Numbered from the stretch's first letter, positions 1 through 44,120 are shown. The stretch is DNA of 64,000 nt from Dendrophyllia cribrosa (GCA_024195265.1 JAJLRJ010000007.1:7798558-7862557), one strand, 5' to 3'. Program-made: numbers and translations. Notes: a model not told the origin generated them from the letters alone.

Positions 1-770
1 GTTAACACAAATACTTTAGCACAAATCGAATCTAACTGTGCGTTTAGACTAGGTTTCAGTTGTCTTATAAATCACATCTCGTGCACCAAATACAGAACCG
101 CCCCAGTAGGTCTTTAAGAATCTTCCTGTGCATCTTCCGCATGAAATTCAAAGGGAATTCTGTGTGTTTAAACTGGGTCAAGTACAAATAAAACACAAAT
201 TTTAGTACAGTTTTGACCAAAAACGGTAACAGCCAAATACGGGTGACATATAGCTCCTTTAAAACAATTTACAAGCCATCAAATATTTTTCTGGCGCGCG
301 ATTGGTCTAAACACATCGCTTGATGCAGCCAAATCTGAGGAATATCTGATGATATTCCCCAAGTGCTATTCCTCAGTTTTTAAAATTTGCGTTTTACGTT
401 CGCACGTTCACTTTTCGTCTCAAATGAAAAGACTAGAAATCTTTTTAATGCCAACAGAATTATTTTAATGTCATTAACAGCTTGGCCAACTCTCCCTAAC
501 AGAGAGGCTTTGTGAATTGTGAAGAAATTTATTTCAAAGTTAATAAACACAATAATAACCTCCATTTGGTTTCAAAAATATGTATGGATATTTGTCCTAG
601 GACGTTATCTGTTTTTCGAAGCTTACAGTTTTGCTAGAGCTTCTTTGCTATCGGAAAAGTGTTCGCTTCTCGAAAGAGACAGTGTCCGCAGACAAATATC
701 CGTACATATTTTCGCGCCAAATGGCGGGTATTGTTTATATAGACCAATTTCTTGGAGTCATTTTTCTTAC
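1..770. other. Intron sequence downstream of the last visible collagen exon
   Basis: AT-rich sequence with no Gly-X-Y exon on the minus strand and no recognisable domain. The open frames at 380-565 and 519-854 have no family signature. Confidence 0.5.
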
Positions 771-31896
<31,126 letters not shown>

Positions 31897-33730
31897 TTTG
31901 TTGGCAAACGTCTGCAGTTAGCAGCAACGGATTCCTCCAATCTCCAATAAACTTTACAGATCAGTTGAAAAGCCAGCCATGCTTCGAACAGATCGTCCGA
32001 AATTTGACAGCGAGGCCAGAGGTGACCTCAATAGGTCTTTGTGATGCCGGAGTGAATGCGGGAACGTGAAATTTGAGAGAGTACGTCTATCTCAACCGCA
32101 GACACATGTCTGGGTTGGTGGGGGAGGTAGGGTAACTTTTAATTGGTACTTTAATATATACTCTCTTCGTATGACTCAATGGTAACAGGCTCACATCCGA
32201 TCCGGGGTCTCACACACAAACGGCCTGTTCGCATTTATTTCTTCCTACCGTGTACATGTTCTCTGTGCATGATCAATGATCATGATCGTTCGTTGCCGAA
32301 AAAGAGAAAAAAAAAAACAAGACAAAAAGAGACAAGTGACATGAGATTCCCCCTCCTGATTCCTCCTCGCCTGGGCATGCGCATGGGCCTCTATACTGTA
32401 TGGGCCTCTATACTGTGCCGCGTTTAAAAGCCCCAGGGCAGGGTACCCTCATATATAAGCTATCTGGGTATGCGATGTGCCGCTGTGAAGGGTATGGTTT
32501 TTAAACAGTTTAATCTGGGATCGGGTATAGCTACGGTTCTGCGCCTTTTTTGGCTTAAAAAAATGAGTTGAGTTAATACTTTTGTATAAAAAGAAACATT
32601 GAATGCACGATCACTGCAACAAACCGTTGAGAATGGCCCGGATCTGGGTTTCCATACCGTAGATCAGTATCTGACTTGAAGTGAAACAAAAGAAACGGCA
32701 AACTGATCCTTACGGAAGAAAAATAGAAGCAGAAGCAAATAAAATAAAATAAAAGTGAAATATAATCGTGCTCAATAATACTTTTGTCAGTTTAGCATAT
32801 GCATGATTAGGTCGTTGTAGTCGTCGACAAGATATACGTGTAAAGGTAATTCTTCCGGGGTTTAAAAAGAATAATTTGGCATAAGAGCCTGCCGTGAGTA
32901 AGAGCTTCCGGAAAAAATTCCGAAAGCAACGACCCTCATTACTTTTTGGACTTAGCTACTACTATCGCTACTTTGAGGAGTCGTTACGTTCGGGAGGTCG
33001 TTACTGTCATTCATGAATTCAGGTGGCAAAAATGAGTAACATATATGGATTCATTCACCTTGCAAAGTCAGACAGATGTAAAAACATTAACGGAATTGTT
33101 GTCTAAAAAGGTAATTATTGGGGATATTCCAACAGATAACTCTGTCCTTTGTAGTCTTTTCTACTCTTTCTATTATTTACGTTATAAAAGATATCTGTGA
33201 AGGGTTCTTTGGCGAAAGCTCTTAGATTGTATTGTGAGCCGTATGTAGGAATTGTCAGAGAGCGCTCCTGCGATCTTTCAGCAGGTTCCCGCCTTTTTTC
33301 CTTACATGACTTCAATATTTACCCTTGGGGTCTACACTATCGAAGGATACCTTTGGGGATCGCTACTTTCCGGGAATTACTAACAACCGTCAAATTTTAT
33401 TGTTTATTTCGGAGGGTCGCTACGTTCGCTATTTTCGTAACTTTACGGTAATCCAACTCGCGCTGACAGACGTCTAAGGAAAACAGCCATATCAGAATGT
33501 GCAAGAGAAAATGAGGTATGTCTGTAATGAACGCAAGCTAGACGAGTTTTTATTAAACCTGATAAAATTAAATTAACTTTAAATGACTCAGTTAAATGTT
33601 TATGGCACAAGTGCTAAAGTGGGGGCGAGCACTTAAATAACAGAAAATAAATACATCACTGAATCGAATTGAATAAGTAAAGGGAATTATGAAAAACAAA
33701 AATGTATTTTCGGACCAAAACCGCTCAAAC
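31897..33730. other. Intergenic, upstream of the collagen gene
   Basis: 5' flank, then a G-run-family fragment at 32432-32560 (AGGGTACCCTCATATATAAG, GTGCCGCTGTG) and a fragment at 32,690-32,760 (AACGGCAAACTGATCCTTAC) related to the hairpin at 47583. No gene recognised. Confidence 0.5.
32149..32160 (-). promoter_or_regulatory. TATA-like element upstream of the collagen gene
   Basis: Minus-strand TATATATTAAAG, about 250 bp upstream of the ATG at 31896. Position and composition fit a core promoter, but the region is AT-rich and no transcript evidence is available. Confidence 0.2.
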
Positions 33731-33744
33731 AGCATACACTTTGG

Positions 33745-33812
33745 GGCGGCACATCCCTATATAGCTCATATAGGGGAGTACCCCCTCCCCCCCCCCCCCC
33801 CCCCCCCCCCCC
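33745..33812 (+). repeat. End fragment of G-run element with C homopolymer
   Basis: GGCGGCACATCCCTATATAG and GGGGAGTACCCCCTCCC followed by about 25 C. Confidence 0.75.
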
Positions 33813-34123
33813 GATACACAGTGAGCCAAACAAAATATTCCCAACTCTTCCCTACGTCCTTGTCATCTGACGAAGATTTCTTTGCATGTTTGTCCACTTG
33901 ACGCGTTCTCGTGAGAACAGGAAACTCGAGTCACTGGAAAATGACCTCAAAGAAATCCTCAACCCTTCGACTGGCTGATCGATCCTCACCAGATCTTTTA
34001 AGATTTTATAAAAATATCAAGATGCACTTATTTTATAATTATCGTCTTTTCAAGCTCCACCCACTCCTTTTCTATTATTTAATTTTTAGTTGAACCTAAA
34101 ACGTTAAGTGATTAAAGATTTTT

Positions 34124-34163
34124 TAAAGGGGCAGTATCACGAGGTTCCACGCGCGGCACTGTT
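34124..34163. mobile_element. Truncated AGGGATAGTATCACGAGG MITE
   Basis: AAAGGGGCAGTATCACGAGG plus TTCCACGCGCGGCACTGTTC matches the first 40 bp of 12571-12797 and ends exactly where retrotransposon coding sequence begins. Confidence 0.75.
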
Positions 34164-36320
34164 CACTATTCGTAATTGGCATAGAAATACTTGCGAGAGC
34201 AATTAAAAATGATGTCACCATAAAAGGCATTAAAGTTGGTAAGAAAGAAAATAAAGTCTCTTTCAGACGACACCACTGTTTTTGTTCGAGACCTTGATTC
34301 CGTCGCCCATCTGCTAACTATACTTGACAAGTTCAAATATCTTTCCGGTTTGGAAATTAACACTACAAAGACTGTGGCTTGGTTGCTGGAAAAATAACGC
34401 CGAAACGCCATTTGACTTTCGCTGGCCTCGGAACCCAATAAAAGCTCTTGGCGTTTTCTTTTCTTACGACTCAAACAAAACCAATGAGTTAAATTTTGCA
34501 GAAAAAATCCGAAACTTAGAAAAGACACTAAATAGTTGGAAGAGAAGAAACCTCACACTTTACGGGAAAATAAACATTGTTAAAACGTTCGGACTTTCTA
34601 AATTAATTTACAACGCGTCTGTTCTCGTTATCCCAGAAAATTTTATCAAAGAAATCGAGAAACTAATTTTCAATTTCATTTGGGATGGAAAACCAGCAAA
34701 GATAAAAAAGTCAACTATTATAGGTGAGAGAAAACACGGCGGACTCAAGATGACTGACTTTAACATGATGAATAAAGCTTTAAAGGTTGCTTGGATACCA
34801 CGTTTGCAAACCAGGACTGATGCATCCTGGAAGATCATCCCTGAAGCCGCGTTGGAAAATCTCGGAGGACTGTCATTTCTGACACGCTGCAACTACGACA
34901 TTAATTCCCTGGAAATTAACCACCTCCCAGACTTCTACCGTGAAGTCTTGAAACATTGGCAAAGCACAAAACATGCCTTTCAAAAGGACACTTCTCCCCA
35001 TAACGAAATAATTTGGAATAACTGCAACATAAAAATTAATGGTAAAGCACCCTTTTATAAAAGCTGGTTTGAAAAAAATATTGTATGTGTCGAAGACCTC
35101 CCTTACAATGACGGTAATTTCCTTTCTTTCAATCAATTTTCCAAAAAAAATTCATCTTCAAACACCTTTCACTCTTTATTTTGGATTAATTAATTATATT
35201 CCGACCACCTGGAAATTAGCAATAAAAAGTACCCATCGGCAATCGTCGGAAAATGAAAATAATACAAACACAATTTCCACTAAAAATATTTACCCTGTTA
35301 TGTTAAAAAATGTTTTTTACCTCCCACCACAGAATGTAAAATTTTAAGATATGGTTTTACCCGAGAAAACATTCATAGAGTTTATGAGCTGCCCTTTCAA
35401 ATAAAAAATGACATAAAGAGTATATAAAGATAACAATGTTTCAATATAAAATTATTAACAATATTCTTACAACAAAAGTTAGTCTCTTTAAAGCCAAAGT
35501 ATCCGATAATGATATATGTCCTCAATGTACGGGGGGTGACAACTCTAACAAACGCTGTTTGAGCAATACTGTGTGGAACTGAAAGTTTTCCCGAAAATTT
35601 GGAATATCTTCCCGATTTTTCCGAGATATTCTCACAAAAATTTCAAACTTCCCGAAATTTTAACAACATTATCTCATGTTTCCCCGAAAATTTTTCGAGT
35701 CTCCCGATTCCCGGCAAAATCTTCAGATTCCCGGAAGAATTTTGTTTTTCTCCCGAAACAGGCCTTCTTAGAGTTGTCACCACCCGTTCCATGTCTTATT
35801 GACAGGCATTCCTTTGATCACATGTTTTTGCACTGCCCTTCAACTTTGTCATTTTGGAGCTCGTTTCAAAACTGGTGGAGCAGTAAAACTAAAGAAAACA
35901 TCACTTATCAAAAAGCATGATTCTATACGGAATATTTAACAATATGAAGCAAAAGTATTCTTTGAACTATTCGCTTCTCATCGCGAAGTACTCCATATAT
36001 AATAGTTGCTTACACGATAAAAAAAAATCTGTTTCGACAGTTTTCTTGCATTCCTAACAGACAAAATAACTATACAACGAGAAATAGCTGTTCAAAACAA
36101 CGAACTTGCAAGGTTTAATGATATATATATGGAAATCTTTTATAATTTCTTTCTTCTTCTTCTTCTTCTTCTTTTATTTTATTTTTTTTCACGTGTGTCT
36201 ACTTCTTAAATAGTTTAAATACTAATATTGTAAACTTTTTTTTCCTTTTATTCCTGTAATTAATTAGTATTTGTAATTGAATAATTAATAATAACAAAAA
36301 TAAAATAAATAAATAAATAA
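34164..36320 (+). pseudogene. Non-LTR retrotransposon (L1/Tx1-like), 5'-truncated and decayed
   Basis: RT C-terminal region in three broken frames: EILARAIKNDVTIKG, then a frameshift in the catalytic loop just before DDTTVFVRDLDSVAHLL, then FKYLSGLEINTTKT. A long frame at 34324-35193 reads IKALGVFFSYD, SWKRRNLTLYGKINIVKTFG and HGGLKMTDFNMMNKALKVAW. Further on are remnants of a zinc-knuckle region (ICPQC at about 35518, then HSFDHMFLHCPSTLSFW at about 35805), split by a MITE. It ends with a 3' UTR containing (TTC)n and a tail of AATAAATAAATAAAT (36302-36325). Inactive. Confidence 0.8.
35533..35788. mobile_element. MITE inside the LINE zinc-knuckle region
   Basis: TIRs GGTGACAACTCTAA and TTAGAGTTGTCACC enclose about 255 bp rich in TTCCCGAAAATTT-like units. 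The retrotransposon frame resumes on the other side. Confidence 0.78.
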
Positions 36321-36325
36321 ATAAC

Positions 36326-37494
36326 AATGTCCAGTCGTAGGGCGGACAGCTATGCAAATAAAAACGGTATGGTCGATAGGCTGGCTACTATTTAGAAATT
36401 AATTATACAATTAATGTCAACAAGAGGCCGACTCAGGCAAAATTATTGTTATATTAAGTTATGAATCCGTTATGACTGACTTGCCATGCGACAATATTTT
36501 CAGTTCTAGAATCTATTTTGCATGTAAATCTTCACCCAAAGGGCTAGAAAATGCATTTAGTGAGCATCACTATGATTATCCCACACTTGCATGCTTTTAG
36601 TCGCCCATTAGTTTTCTTGTGGGGATGGGCGAAAGAGACGTCGCACGAGTGTAAGACGCACGCGGAATATCAGTGTTTGTACATTATAAGAAATCAATTC
36701 CATCTGACGTTTTTTTGGCGTGGAAGCATTGTGGAAGCATTGAATGGGCTGCTTTTCTGAAGGTTGCCATGTGCTGGCGTTTGCAAACATAACTTCTCAC
36801 TTTATGCGGTCTTTTAAAAGCGCCATGTCCATCTGTTCATCTCCTTTACGATGACTGTTAATTTGAACTCGATCAGTTTGGATTTAAGAAAAGACTTTTA
36901 AGAGTGTGACATTCAGTTACATCCACTGCATACTCATGACGTCAACCATAAGAACAGAGCGCCGAACATAGATGTAAAATAAACAAATTTTCTTTCTCTC
37001 CGGCGGATAAAGTGGCAAATAAACAAACCGGCAAAAAAGCACTTGCAAGTCGCAATTCTATAATTATCCACGTTAGACTGTAAGCAAGCTTTTAGGCTCG
37101 GGGACGGGGGATGGGAGGGGGAAGCCCCGTGCCCGAGAGCTTGTTAGAAGGTTATATATATCCATCGACATCCTTAGAGAGCTCGAGCAGCCACTTCGAA
37201 CTAGTACTGTCACAGTAATCGCATGGTAACGGTACAATCACCCCGTCTGGGACCCTAAATTGGAATACCCCATTTTCCCATTTAAATTTCCCTCTCCTGA
37301 ACTGGGTTAAAGGCGGGAAAAACAAACCATAGTCAGAATTTAAGCGATTTTTCTAAGACGCAAGTGCAGAACTTGAAAATTTTGAATGTTTTCAAGTTGC
37401 AATCCATTCCCACCCAGGCCATTCGTAACCAATTCAGACACTTATTTAACGCTCCAATACTAAAACTACGGTCAAGCCTGTATGAAGCGGTCAC
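36326..37494. other. Intergenic, no gene recognised
   Basis: No coding signature. The open frame at 36551-36760 is unrecognised. Confidence 0.5.
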
Positions 37495-38270
37495 ACTCGG
37501 GACCCTCGCTGGTGTCCACTTATTAAATACATGGTGTCCGCTTAGAGCAGTTTTCAATTGAGTGTCGTAAAACCAAAACCAAAGTAATTACTCTGACCAA
37601 TCACAGCAGTCGTAAACAATCCAATGAACCAATCAGAGCTCGAAGCAATTACATGAAGCCGGCGCCAAGCGCGGGAAAACGCGTGCGAGCAAGTCACGAG
37701 AGATTTTTTAGCCAATCACAAAGCGTAGCAATGCAAAACCAAAGCAATTGTGTAATTACTTTCGACACTCAATTGAAAACTGCTCTAATACAGGTTCGTG
37801 ATACATTGCTTGATACAGGCTTGTGATACATTGCACAGTAATAGTTAATTATTGACCCCCTTATATCTCTACGTTTAGTTACCCACACGTACTGATTTAA
37901 TTACATTTTAATTCATAAACATAATTCGCAACTGTCTGTATCGCTTTGAATTACTTTTTATCGAAAACACTCTTTTAAAAGTAGACGTTAATCTCCCCAC
38001 CCCCCTCCCCCCCCCCCCCCCCAATTTAATAAAAATGCATTCTAAGAACGTAATACGTGTTTCGTGTACTGACAAAAGGATCCAATTTCGGTGTCCGCGT
38101 CCGCTTTATAATGACTATAGTGTCTATAATAGAGGGGTCCGCTGAATACAGGTTTGATTTAATACAGTAAATATGGAAAGAAAATTTCGGGACCCAAGCT
38201 GGTGTCCGCTTATATCGAAGGATGTCAATACGGGGTCCACGTATAAATACAGGTTTCTCTGTAGTATTAA
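37495..38270. repeat. GTGTCCGCTTAATA repeat family, second copy
   Basis: Matches 28,836-29,235, interrupted by MITE copy C. Contains a C-run at 38,006-38,022. Confidence 0.7.
37545..37785. mobile_element. GAGCAG MITE, copy C (internal deletion)
   Basis: 241 bp, flanked by TA. Lacks about 40 bp between CAAGTCACGA and GAGATTTTTTAGCC relative to copies A and B. Sits in the sequence GTCCGCT[TA]ATACAGG. Confidence 0.88.
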
Positions 38271-38592
38271 AAGTACTTGTTAACAAAACTGGAACATGAT
38301 TAGTTTTAGGTTTCCATTCATATAAATATGGCTTTTCAAATTATGTTGAAAATGGTAACATTCCCTCTTAACTCCGGATATCTCTAAGATGCAGTATTAA
38401 AAAAATACGAAATCAAACATTTTAGTCTAAGCGAAGATTCCGCGTGGATAAATACCCCCATGAGCCCATGATCGTAGACTCCAGATACCTCTCAATCAAT
38501 AGGGTCCTTTCGATATACTAAAATTCAACTTGACTGTTAGGCCTAAAGGACAGGAACAAAAGGAATGATAAACATGTGTATTCATTCATAAT

Positions 38593-39055
38593 TTTGTCCC
38601 GGTGGGTACTTGACCAATATTTGGGTATTGGGGTGCCGATGAGGGTCTGAGACCCTGATTCTGTTTAGGACAAAAATAAACGAAAATACCTACCCTGTGT
38701 ATGACAACACCCGCTATTTAGGACCCTGTCTAGGACACAGCTCGTGCGTGGTTATTGATCTGAGCCAGGGGCATAATAGGCTCCTGTCTGAGCTTTAAAA
38801 AAATGGTAGACGGATCCTTTGAAAAGAAAACGACTTCGCGTTCGCATGAATATACTAATCACGACAAGGGAAGAAGTCACCACAAGCGCCAAGTTAACTG
38901 GAACCGTACCCTGTTTAGGACAGATTTAGACCCTGTTTAGGACAGACTCACGTTAAATTATATATCCTGTTCAGGACAAAAATGCCAAAAAACATACCCT
39001 GTCCAGCGGCACGTCCCCGTATTAGTCATATAAGGGAGTACCGCCCCCCCGGAAA
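38593..39055. mobile_element. G-run TIR element, third copy
   Basis: Left CCCGGTGGGTACTTGACC, right GGGAGTACCGCCCCCCCGG, with repeated TACCCTGTTTAGGAC-type units inside. Confidence 0.65.
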
Positions 39056-40890
39056 GTTTTGTCCTCTATGCAGTGGGCTCCTTCAGGTCTCACTATCAAG
39101 TTGAAACGGCAAACTGATCCTTACGGCAGAAAAACAGAAGTAGAAGCAAATAAAACAATGTAAAAGTGGAATATAATAGAACTGAAAACCCAGATCCGGC
39201 CATTCTCAATGGTCTGTTGCAGTGATCGAGCATTTTATGTTCTCTTTTACAGTAAACTCTCTCTTAACGGACACCTCTATAAGACGGGCACCTGGTGTTC
39301 GTCCGTGCCGTTCGGTTTTTCAGTCATTTCAATGAAACTAAACTTATCTATCAACGAATCTTATCTCAGTTTCCCCCAATGGAAATAACATTTGTCTGAA
39401 AACGTGTTGGCATGATCAGGTGTAATCAGTAAGGCATATAATATAAAGTTATAATTTCTCCTTGCCAAAGTTCAGGCTACCTGATATTAATCACATACGA
39501 TTTCAATTTTGTAAACGTTTTCAAATAGAAATTAGTCCAGAATTAATTTAAAACATTGCTGAAATAGTTCATAGTTTAAAAATAACGCGTAACTGTACAT
39601 TTATGGGACTCTGAAACCTTTATACCCTACACCAGACAATGCTCAGCTTCATTTTGAAACCCTATTCTTGACTGGGCCCCAACAGTCCCTACCCTTTTCT
39701 AGACTCTATCTTCATACCACTGATCAGCCTTCCCGGGAAATGATACCCTATTCTAGACCAATACTCGCTGATTTATTCTCTAACCCAGACTAAACTGTTT
39801 GAAAACCATATGAGGTCCCATATTCTTTATAGCAGCACATACCCATATAGTTTTCTATCGAGAATATCGGCGGCCACCCGGGCTAAAGCGCGGGGCCTGT
39901 AATGGGGCAATTGCAAAAAGCGGCTGTCGCACCTTTCAGGGATTAATTTTTAAAAATGCTACTAAGCATGGAGCCGCTTTTCATACCTCCTGCAGCCTGA
40001 AAAGAGGATTTCTGCAACGTCTTTCGTCTTTCCAGACGACAAAGGCACGGTTATATCTTCTTCAAGCAATAGTTCGTCGATGGATGGGGGGTGGGGGTAA
40101 TTTTACACTAAAGCTTTGTAAAAATCTCAAACGTTTTCAACAATGTACCCTATAATCGTATGAAAAACATTACCCCCTTAGGATTATTGTTGAAGTCATT
40201 GATTTTCGATTCAATTTCTAATAAGAGAAGATTTCTTAGTTTTAAAATTTTGAGGTAAGCCACAAAGGGAGTGGCAATAGCAAGCGTGTTTTCTTGGTAA
40301 TTCAAACTTAAGCAATAAACAACATTAATACAAAGCAGTTTATCTCTTCAAAAGGTAACAAACTGTAGATATCGATATCTCTGATAAATATAAACATCGC
40401 CATGTGGCGACAGTCAATAAATAAGCCAGAGCTTCATAACTAGTTTCTAAAAGTACTGTATACCCTCCACCCACTTGTAATCGCTCTGTGGTAGAAGCCA
40501 ACTCGAAAGCCTGGCTCCTTTGGCTGCTACACACTTTTTCCTTTGTTATGTTTAATTCAATGTATAGTTAGCTCTGTTCTTACTCTTTTTTTTTCCTTAT
40601 TGTTGTATTGTAATTGAATAAGTGTGAATTATAAACTTTAACTTTAACTTGAACTTGATAATAGAAGCAATATATCTCTTCAAAAGCCCTGAATAAACTG
40701 TATTAGACAAAGATTCGTTACATGATATGGTGACACCGAATGCAATACACGCAGCCAGACAACACTCCGAAAGAAAGAGGAAAAGAAAGATTAACAATTA
40801 AATGTTTGCTATTATTGACATCATTTGCCGCTCTACTTTTCAAGACGTTTTCATTTTGAACGCAAGCGCTAATCTGGCTTATCTTCCCGT
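39056..40890. other. Intergenic with repeat fragments
   Basis: AACGGCAAACTGATCCTTAC fragment at about 39,103-39,220; a TIR-type start at 39,252 (TACAGTAAACTCTCTCTTAA); G-run-family interior at 39,600-39,870. No gene recognised. Confidence 0.5.
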
Positions 40891-40894
40891 TAAC

Positions 40895-41102
40895 CCCGAA
40901 TGGTTAACCCAAAAGTGCCAAAGACAGAAATTCATATAATTAAATCCAAAATTTGTAACATTGATATAGAAAAACAAGTGGTACCATGCAAAAGTTCTGG
41001 CGAAGAGGTTTAATTAAATGGTCACACCATAGGATTTTGTAGAGACTCTAAAGTTAGAAGTACACTATGACTCCATAATTGACTATGGGAATGAAAGGGT
41101 TA
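40895..41102. mobile_element. CCCTTTCA MITE, inverted short copy
   Basis: GGTTAACCCAAAAGTGCCAA at the left and GGGAATGAAAGGGTTA at the right. One internal unit (GTGGTACCATGCAAAAG, ATGGTCACACCATAGG) in inverse orientation to 6715-7082. Confidence 0.7.
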
Positions 41103-41610
41103 CTGGAAGAAGATTGTTTCCGGATCGAGTGACATAGGACAAGACAAGCCTGAGAGAAAGATCTCTTTGTGGGGTGGCGGAACCAGTGCGCGCTAGGGCC
41201 GGGCTAGTCACGCGAATTGGTTTTGAAACTAACTGTAAACATTAAACAGATTAAATGTTTCATTTTGACTTGTTGCAAAATTTCTGAGGTTGAATGTTTG
41301 GCATTGCTTCAAAAGGAGTGCCAATGCTTTGCGTACATCGGGGAAATGTAATCTTTTGGCGTTAATAAACGTTATCAACAACATTTTACCAGATGTTGTC
41401 GCGAACTTTTAAAATAAACTTTATATTTTGTCGCATGATGTTATTATCGGAATTTTACATTCAAGCTGTTTTGGTGTCCTTGCCGAGTCTGGCGATTACG
41501 CTAAATTAAGCATGGAACACAGCAACTCCAATGCTGGAGACGGGGTTTAAAAGAAATCGGTTCTTATGAACTCGCCTCTGCATTGCAATTGACTTATCTA
41601 GTATCACTAT

Positions 41611-42095
41611 GCCCGGCGGTATCAATCAATGAAAATCAATCATTGATTGCAATCAATATAATCAATAATAATCAATAATAATTAATTGATTGATATTGAT
41701 TGGTTCAACCAATCAATAGAAATCGAAACTCACTCACCGACACGTCTTAATTTTATTGATTATTATTGATTTTTTTAGATAATCAATAACTGGTTATGCA
41801 ACAGTAAAACCTGAGCTTTTACGGCGTATGTACGTCATATACCCGACGGAATTTTGCACGCTGTGGTAATCCGTTTTATTGAAAAGAAAACCGAGATTTG
41901 ACTAGTCAATGAAAATCAATGATAATCAATATCAATCAATGGTAATCGATAATAATCAATGAAAATCGAAACTCACTCAAATTTGGGGCTTCGATTAATA
42001 TTGATTTCCAATATCAATCAATTGATTATTATTGATTATTATTGATTATATTGATTATATTGATTATTGATTTTCATTGATTGATACCGCCGGGC
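41611..42095. mobile_element. ATCAAT-rich TIR element with 5-bp target duplication
   Basis: ACTAT at 41606-41610 and 42096-42100 flanks TIR GCCCGGCGGTATCAATCAAT and its inverse. The interior is filled with AATCAATAATAATCAAT-type motifs in both orientations. 485 bp, noncoding. Confidence 0.88.
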
Positions 42096-42099
42096 ACTA

Positions 42100-42784
42100 T
42101 GTAATGCCCGGGTAATACCATGCTGATTGGGGTTAACCCTGTTATGGACTAGCATCCCATCCGGGGGGAGGGGGGGAGAGTAGCAATATTCCTAGTTGCT
42201 TCATGTGCTTCATGTGCTTCATGTGCAACTTTACCAATGCCATGCCCATTGACGGATGAGCCATGACAAGGGCGAATGAAACTGCTACCCATGGCTACCG
42301 AAGTATGTCGGCGCTTGGGTAAAATGCTGTGTACGTGCGTGCGGCTTTCGGCCGGGCCGCGTTAACGCAACTTCTACAAATCTTTGCGTCTCTCATGCCG
42401 CTTCCATCTGCGTCACCTTGGATCCCGACAGGAACCGGGAAAAAAAACAATTTCTCACGAAGGAGGCATGTTGCGTTGATCCGGCGTGATCGGCAAGGAA
42501 ACGAAATCGGTTAAAGCAAAGCAATGTTAAACAATCTAATAACGATTTAATTGGGTCTTTAATTTTCATTGAATTTTATGCATGGCATTATATTAGAGAG
42601 ACACAGTCAAGAATATTACATTTGTGAAAATCAATAAAGAGAATTCTAGAGCCAAAAATTTCGTAACGTCAGGTAGAACTGATAATGAACGACCCGAACA
42701 CCTCACTCTTCGGGGACAATTTTAGCATCCAAAACGACTGGCAATGCCAGCGAAGTAACTTGCTCTCTGATCAATTTTGTCGGT
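42100..42784. other. SINE 3' fragment and unassigned intergenic DNA
   Basis: GGGGTTAACCCTGTTATGGA and CTAGCATCCCATCCGGGG at 42,128-42,175 match a common SINE 3' body. TTCATGTGC occurs three times in tandem near 42,200. Confidence 0.5.
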
Positions 42785-43268
42785 TACCGTATTTATTCGA
42801 TTAAACGCCGCGGCGTTTATTAAATTTTTCGTGATTCTGGTGCGGCGTTTATTGGAGGGCGGCGTTTATTCGAGGGCGGCGTTAATTTAAAATCCAATTT
42901 ATTTCTTACAAACAATAGCAACTGAACGTTTGAACAGAAACATGTTTCAGTGTTTGTCTGAAATGTCATTTGCTTTATCGTTCTCACTTTTGCATTTTAA
43001 TAAGATTGCGATGCATGTCATAGAATAAAGTTCACTCAATTATATTCCTCAGAGCTTTGAATGCACTGATAAACATTGTTATAATCAAGGAAAATAATTT
43101 TTTAGGCTTGCTGAAACTAGATTATTACTGTACTCGCTTTTGAGTATATTATTCGAATAAACGCCGCATCATGGATGCGGCGTCTATTCGAGGGCGGCGT
43201 TTATTAATATTTTTGCACTTAAGTGCGGCGTTTATTCGAGGGCGGCGTTTAATCGAATAAATACGGTA
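42785..43268. mobile_element. TACCGTATTTATTCGA TIR element with GGCGGCGTTTATT repeats
   Basis: TIR TACCGTATTTATTCGATTAA with its inverse at 43249-43268. Several GGGCGGCGTTTATTCGAG units sit near each end, around an AT-rich centre. 484 bp. Confidence 0.85.
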
Positions 43269-44010
43269 CACTCTTTTGAGTTGAGGCTGAACCTGGACTG
43301 AACATTAATATTTTTTTGGTGATTTGAGAAACGGTACAGTATTTCATGAAATCACAGTTCTGAATGAAAACCAGTCTTCTAATTGTTATACATATTTTCT
43401 TTTTTTAAACACTCAGGAAAACGATCCTCAATATTGTAAAGAAGTTGGGCTATAAATTTTCTTTGAACAAATCACATTGTTTAGCTAATTGTAAAACCAA
43501 AAGGACAAAATAAAGACGACGTTAACAAACTCTCAGCCTTGGTATGTTCTCAGCACGTTCTTTAATTTTAAGCCAGTCCCAACCTAAACGTTCTAAATAA
43601 AAGGTTCTTATATATAAAAAAAAGAGTGCATGTCGCTGGTTGTCACTTTAATATCCAAATGGTAGTTTAAAAAAATTAACTAGGTACAGTATAACTTATC
43701 CAACTTCGCTGCCACCCTCTCGTCAAGGATGCGGGTTTTGATTGTTTTCTGAAGCTTCCGTGAAATCGGGCAATTTTTTCTTACCACTTGCGATGCAACG
43801 CCGACGACCGAGCCGGCATTGCGAGACACGTTGCTCGGGGCTGTCAGTCAGACGCTCGCAACACTTTTCGCTAGGAAAGCGAGTGAATTAACGCTTTTAA
43901 TGAAGTTAGAATTAGAGTAGGAGCTAGTAGGAGCTCGAGAAGGAAATTGAGAAAGGAAAAGATAAGGTGAGGGAACTTGGTTGAGATCGTGGTGTGCGAG
44001 ACGGGAAGAA

Positions 44011-44052
44011 GAAGAAGAAGAAGAAGAAGAAGAAGAAGAAGAAGAAGAAGAC
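44011..44052 (+). repeat. (GAA)n microsatellite
   Basis: About 14 GAA units. Poly-Glu, poly-Ser and poly-Leu frames here are repeat artefacts. Confidence 0.95.
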
Positions 44053-44120
44053 GCAACTTGTCTTGCAACGGCTTGCGTTGCAAGTTGCAGAAAAAAATTG
44101 CCTCGTGCAACAGCACCTAA

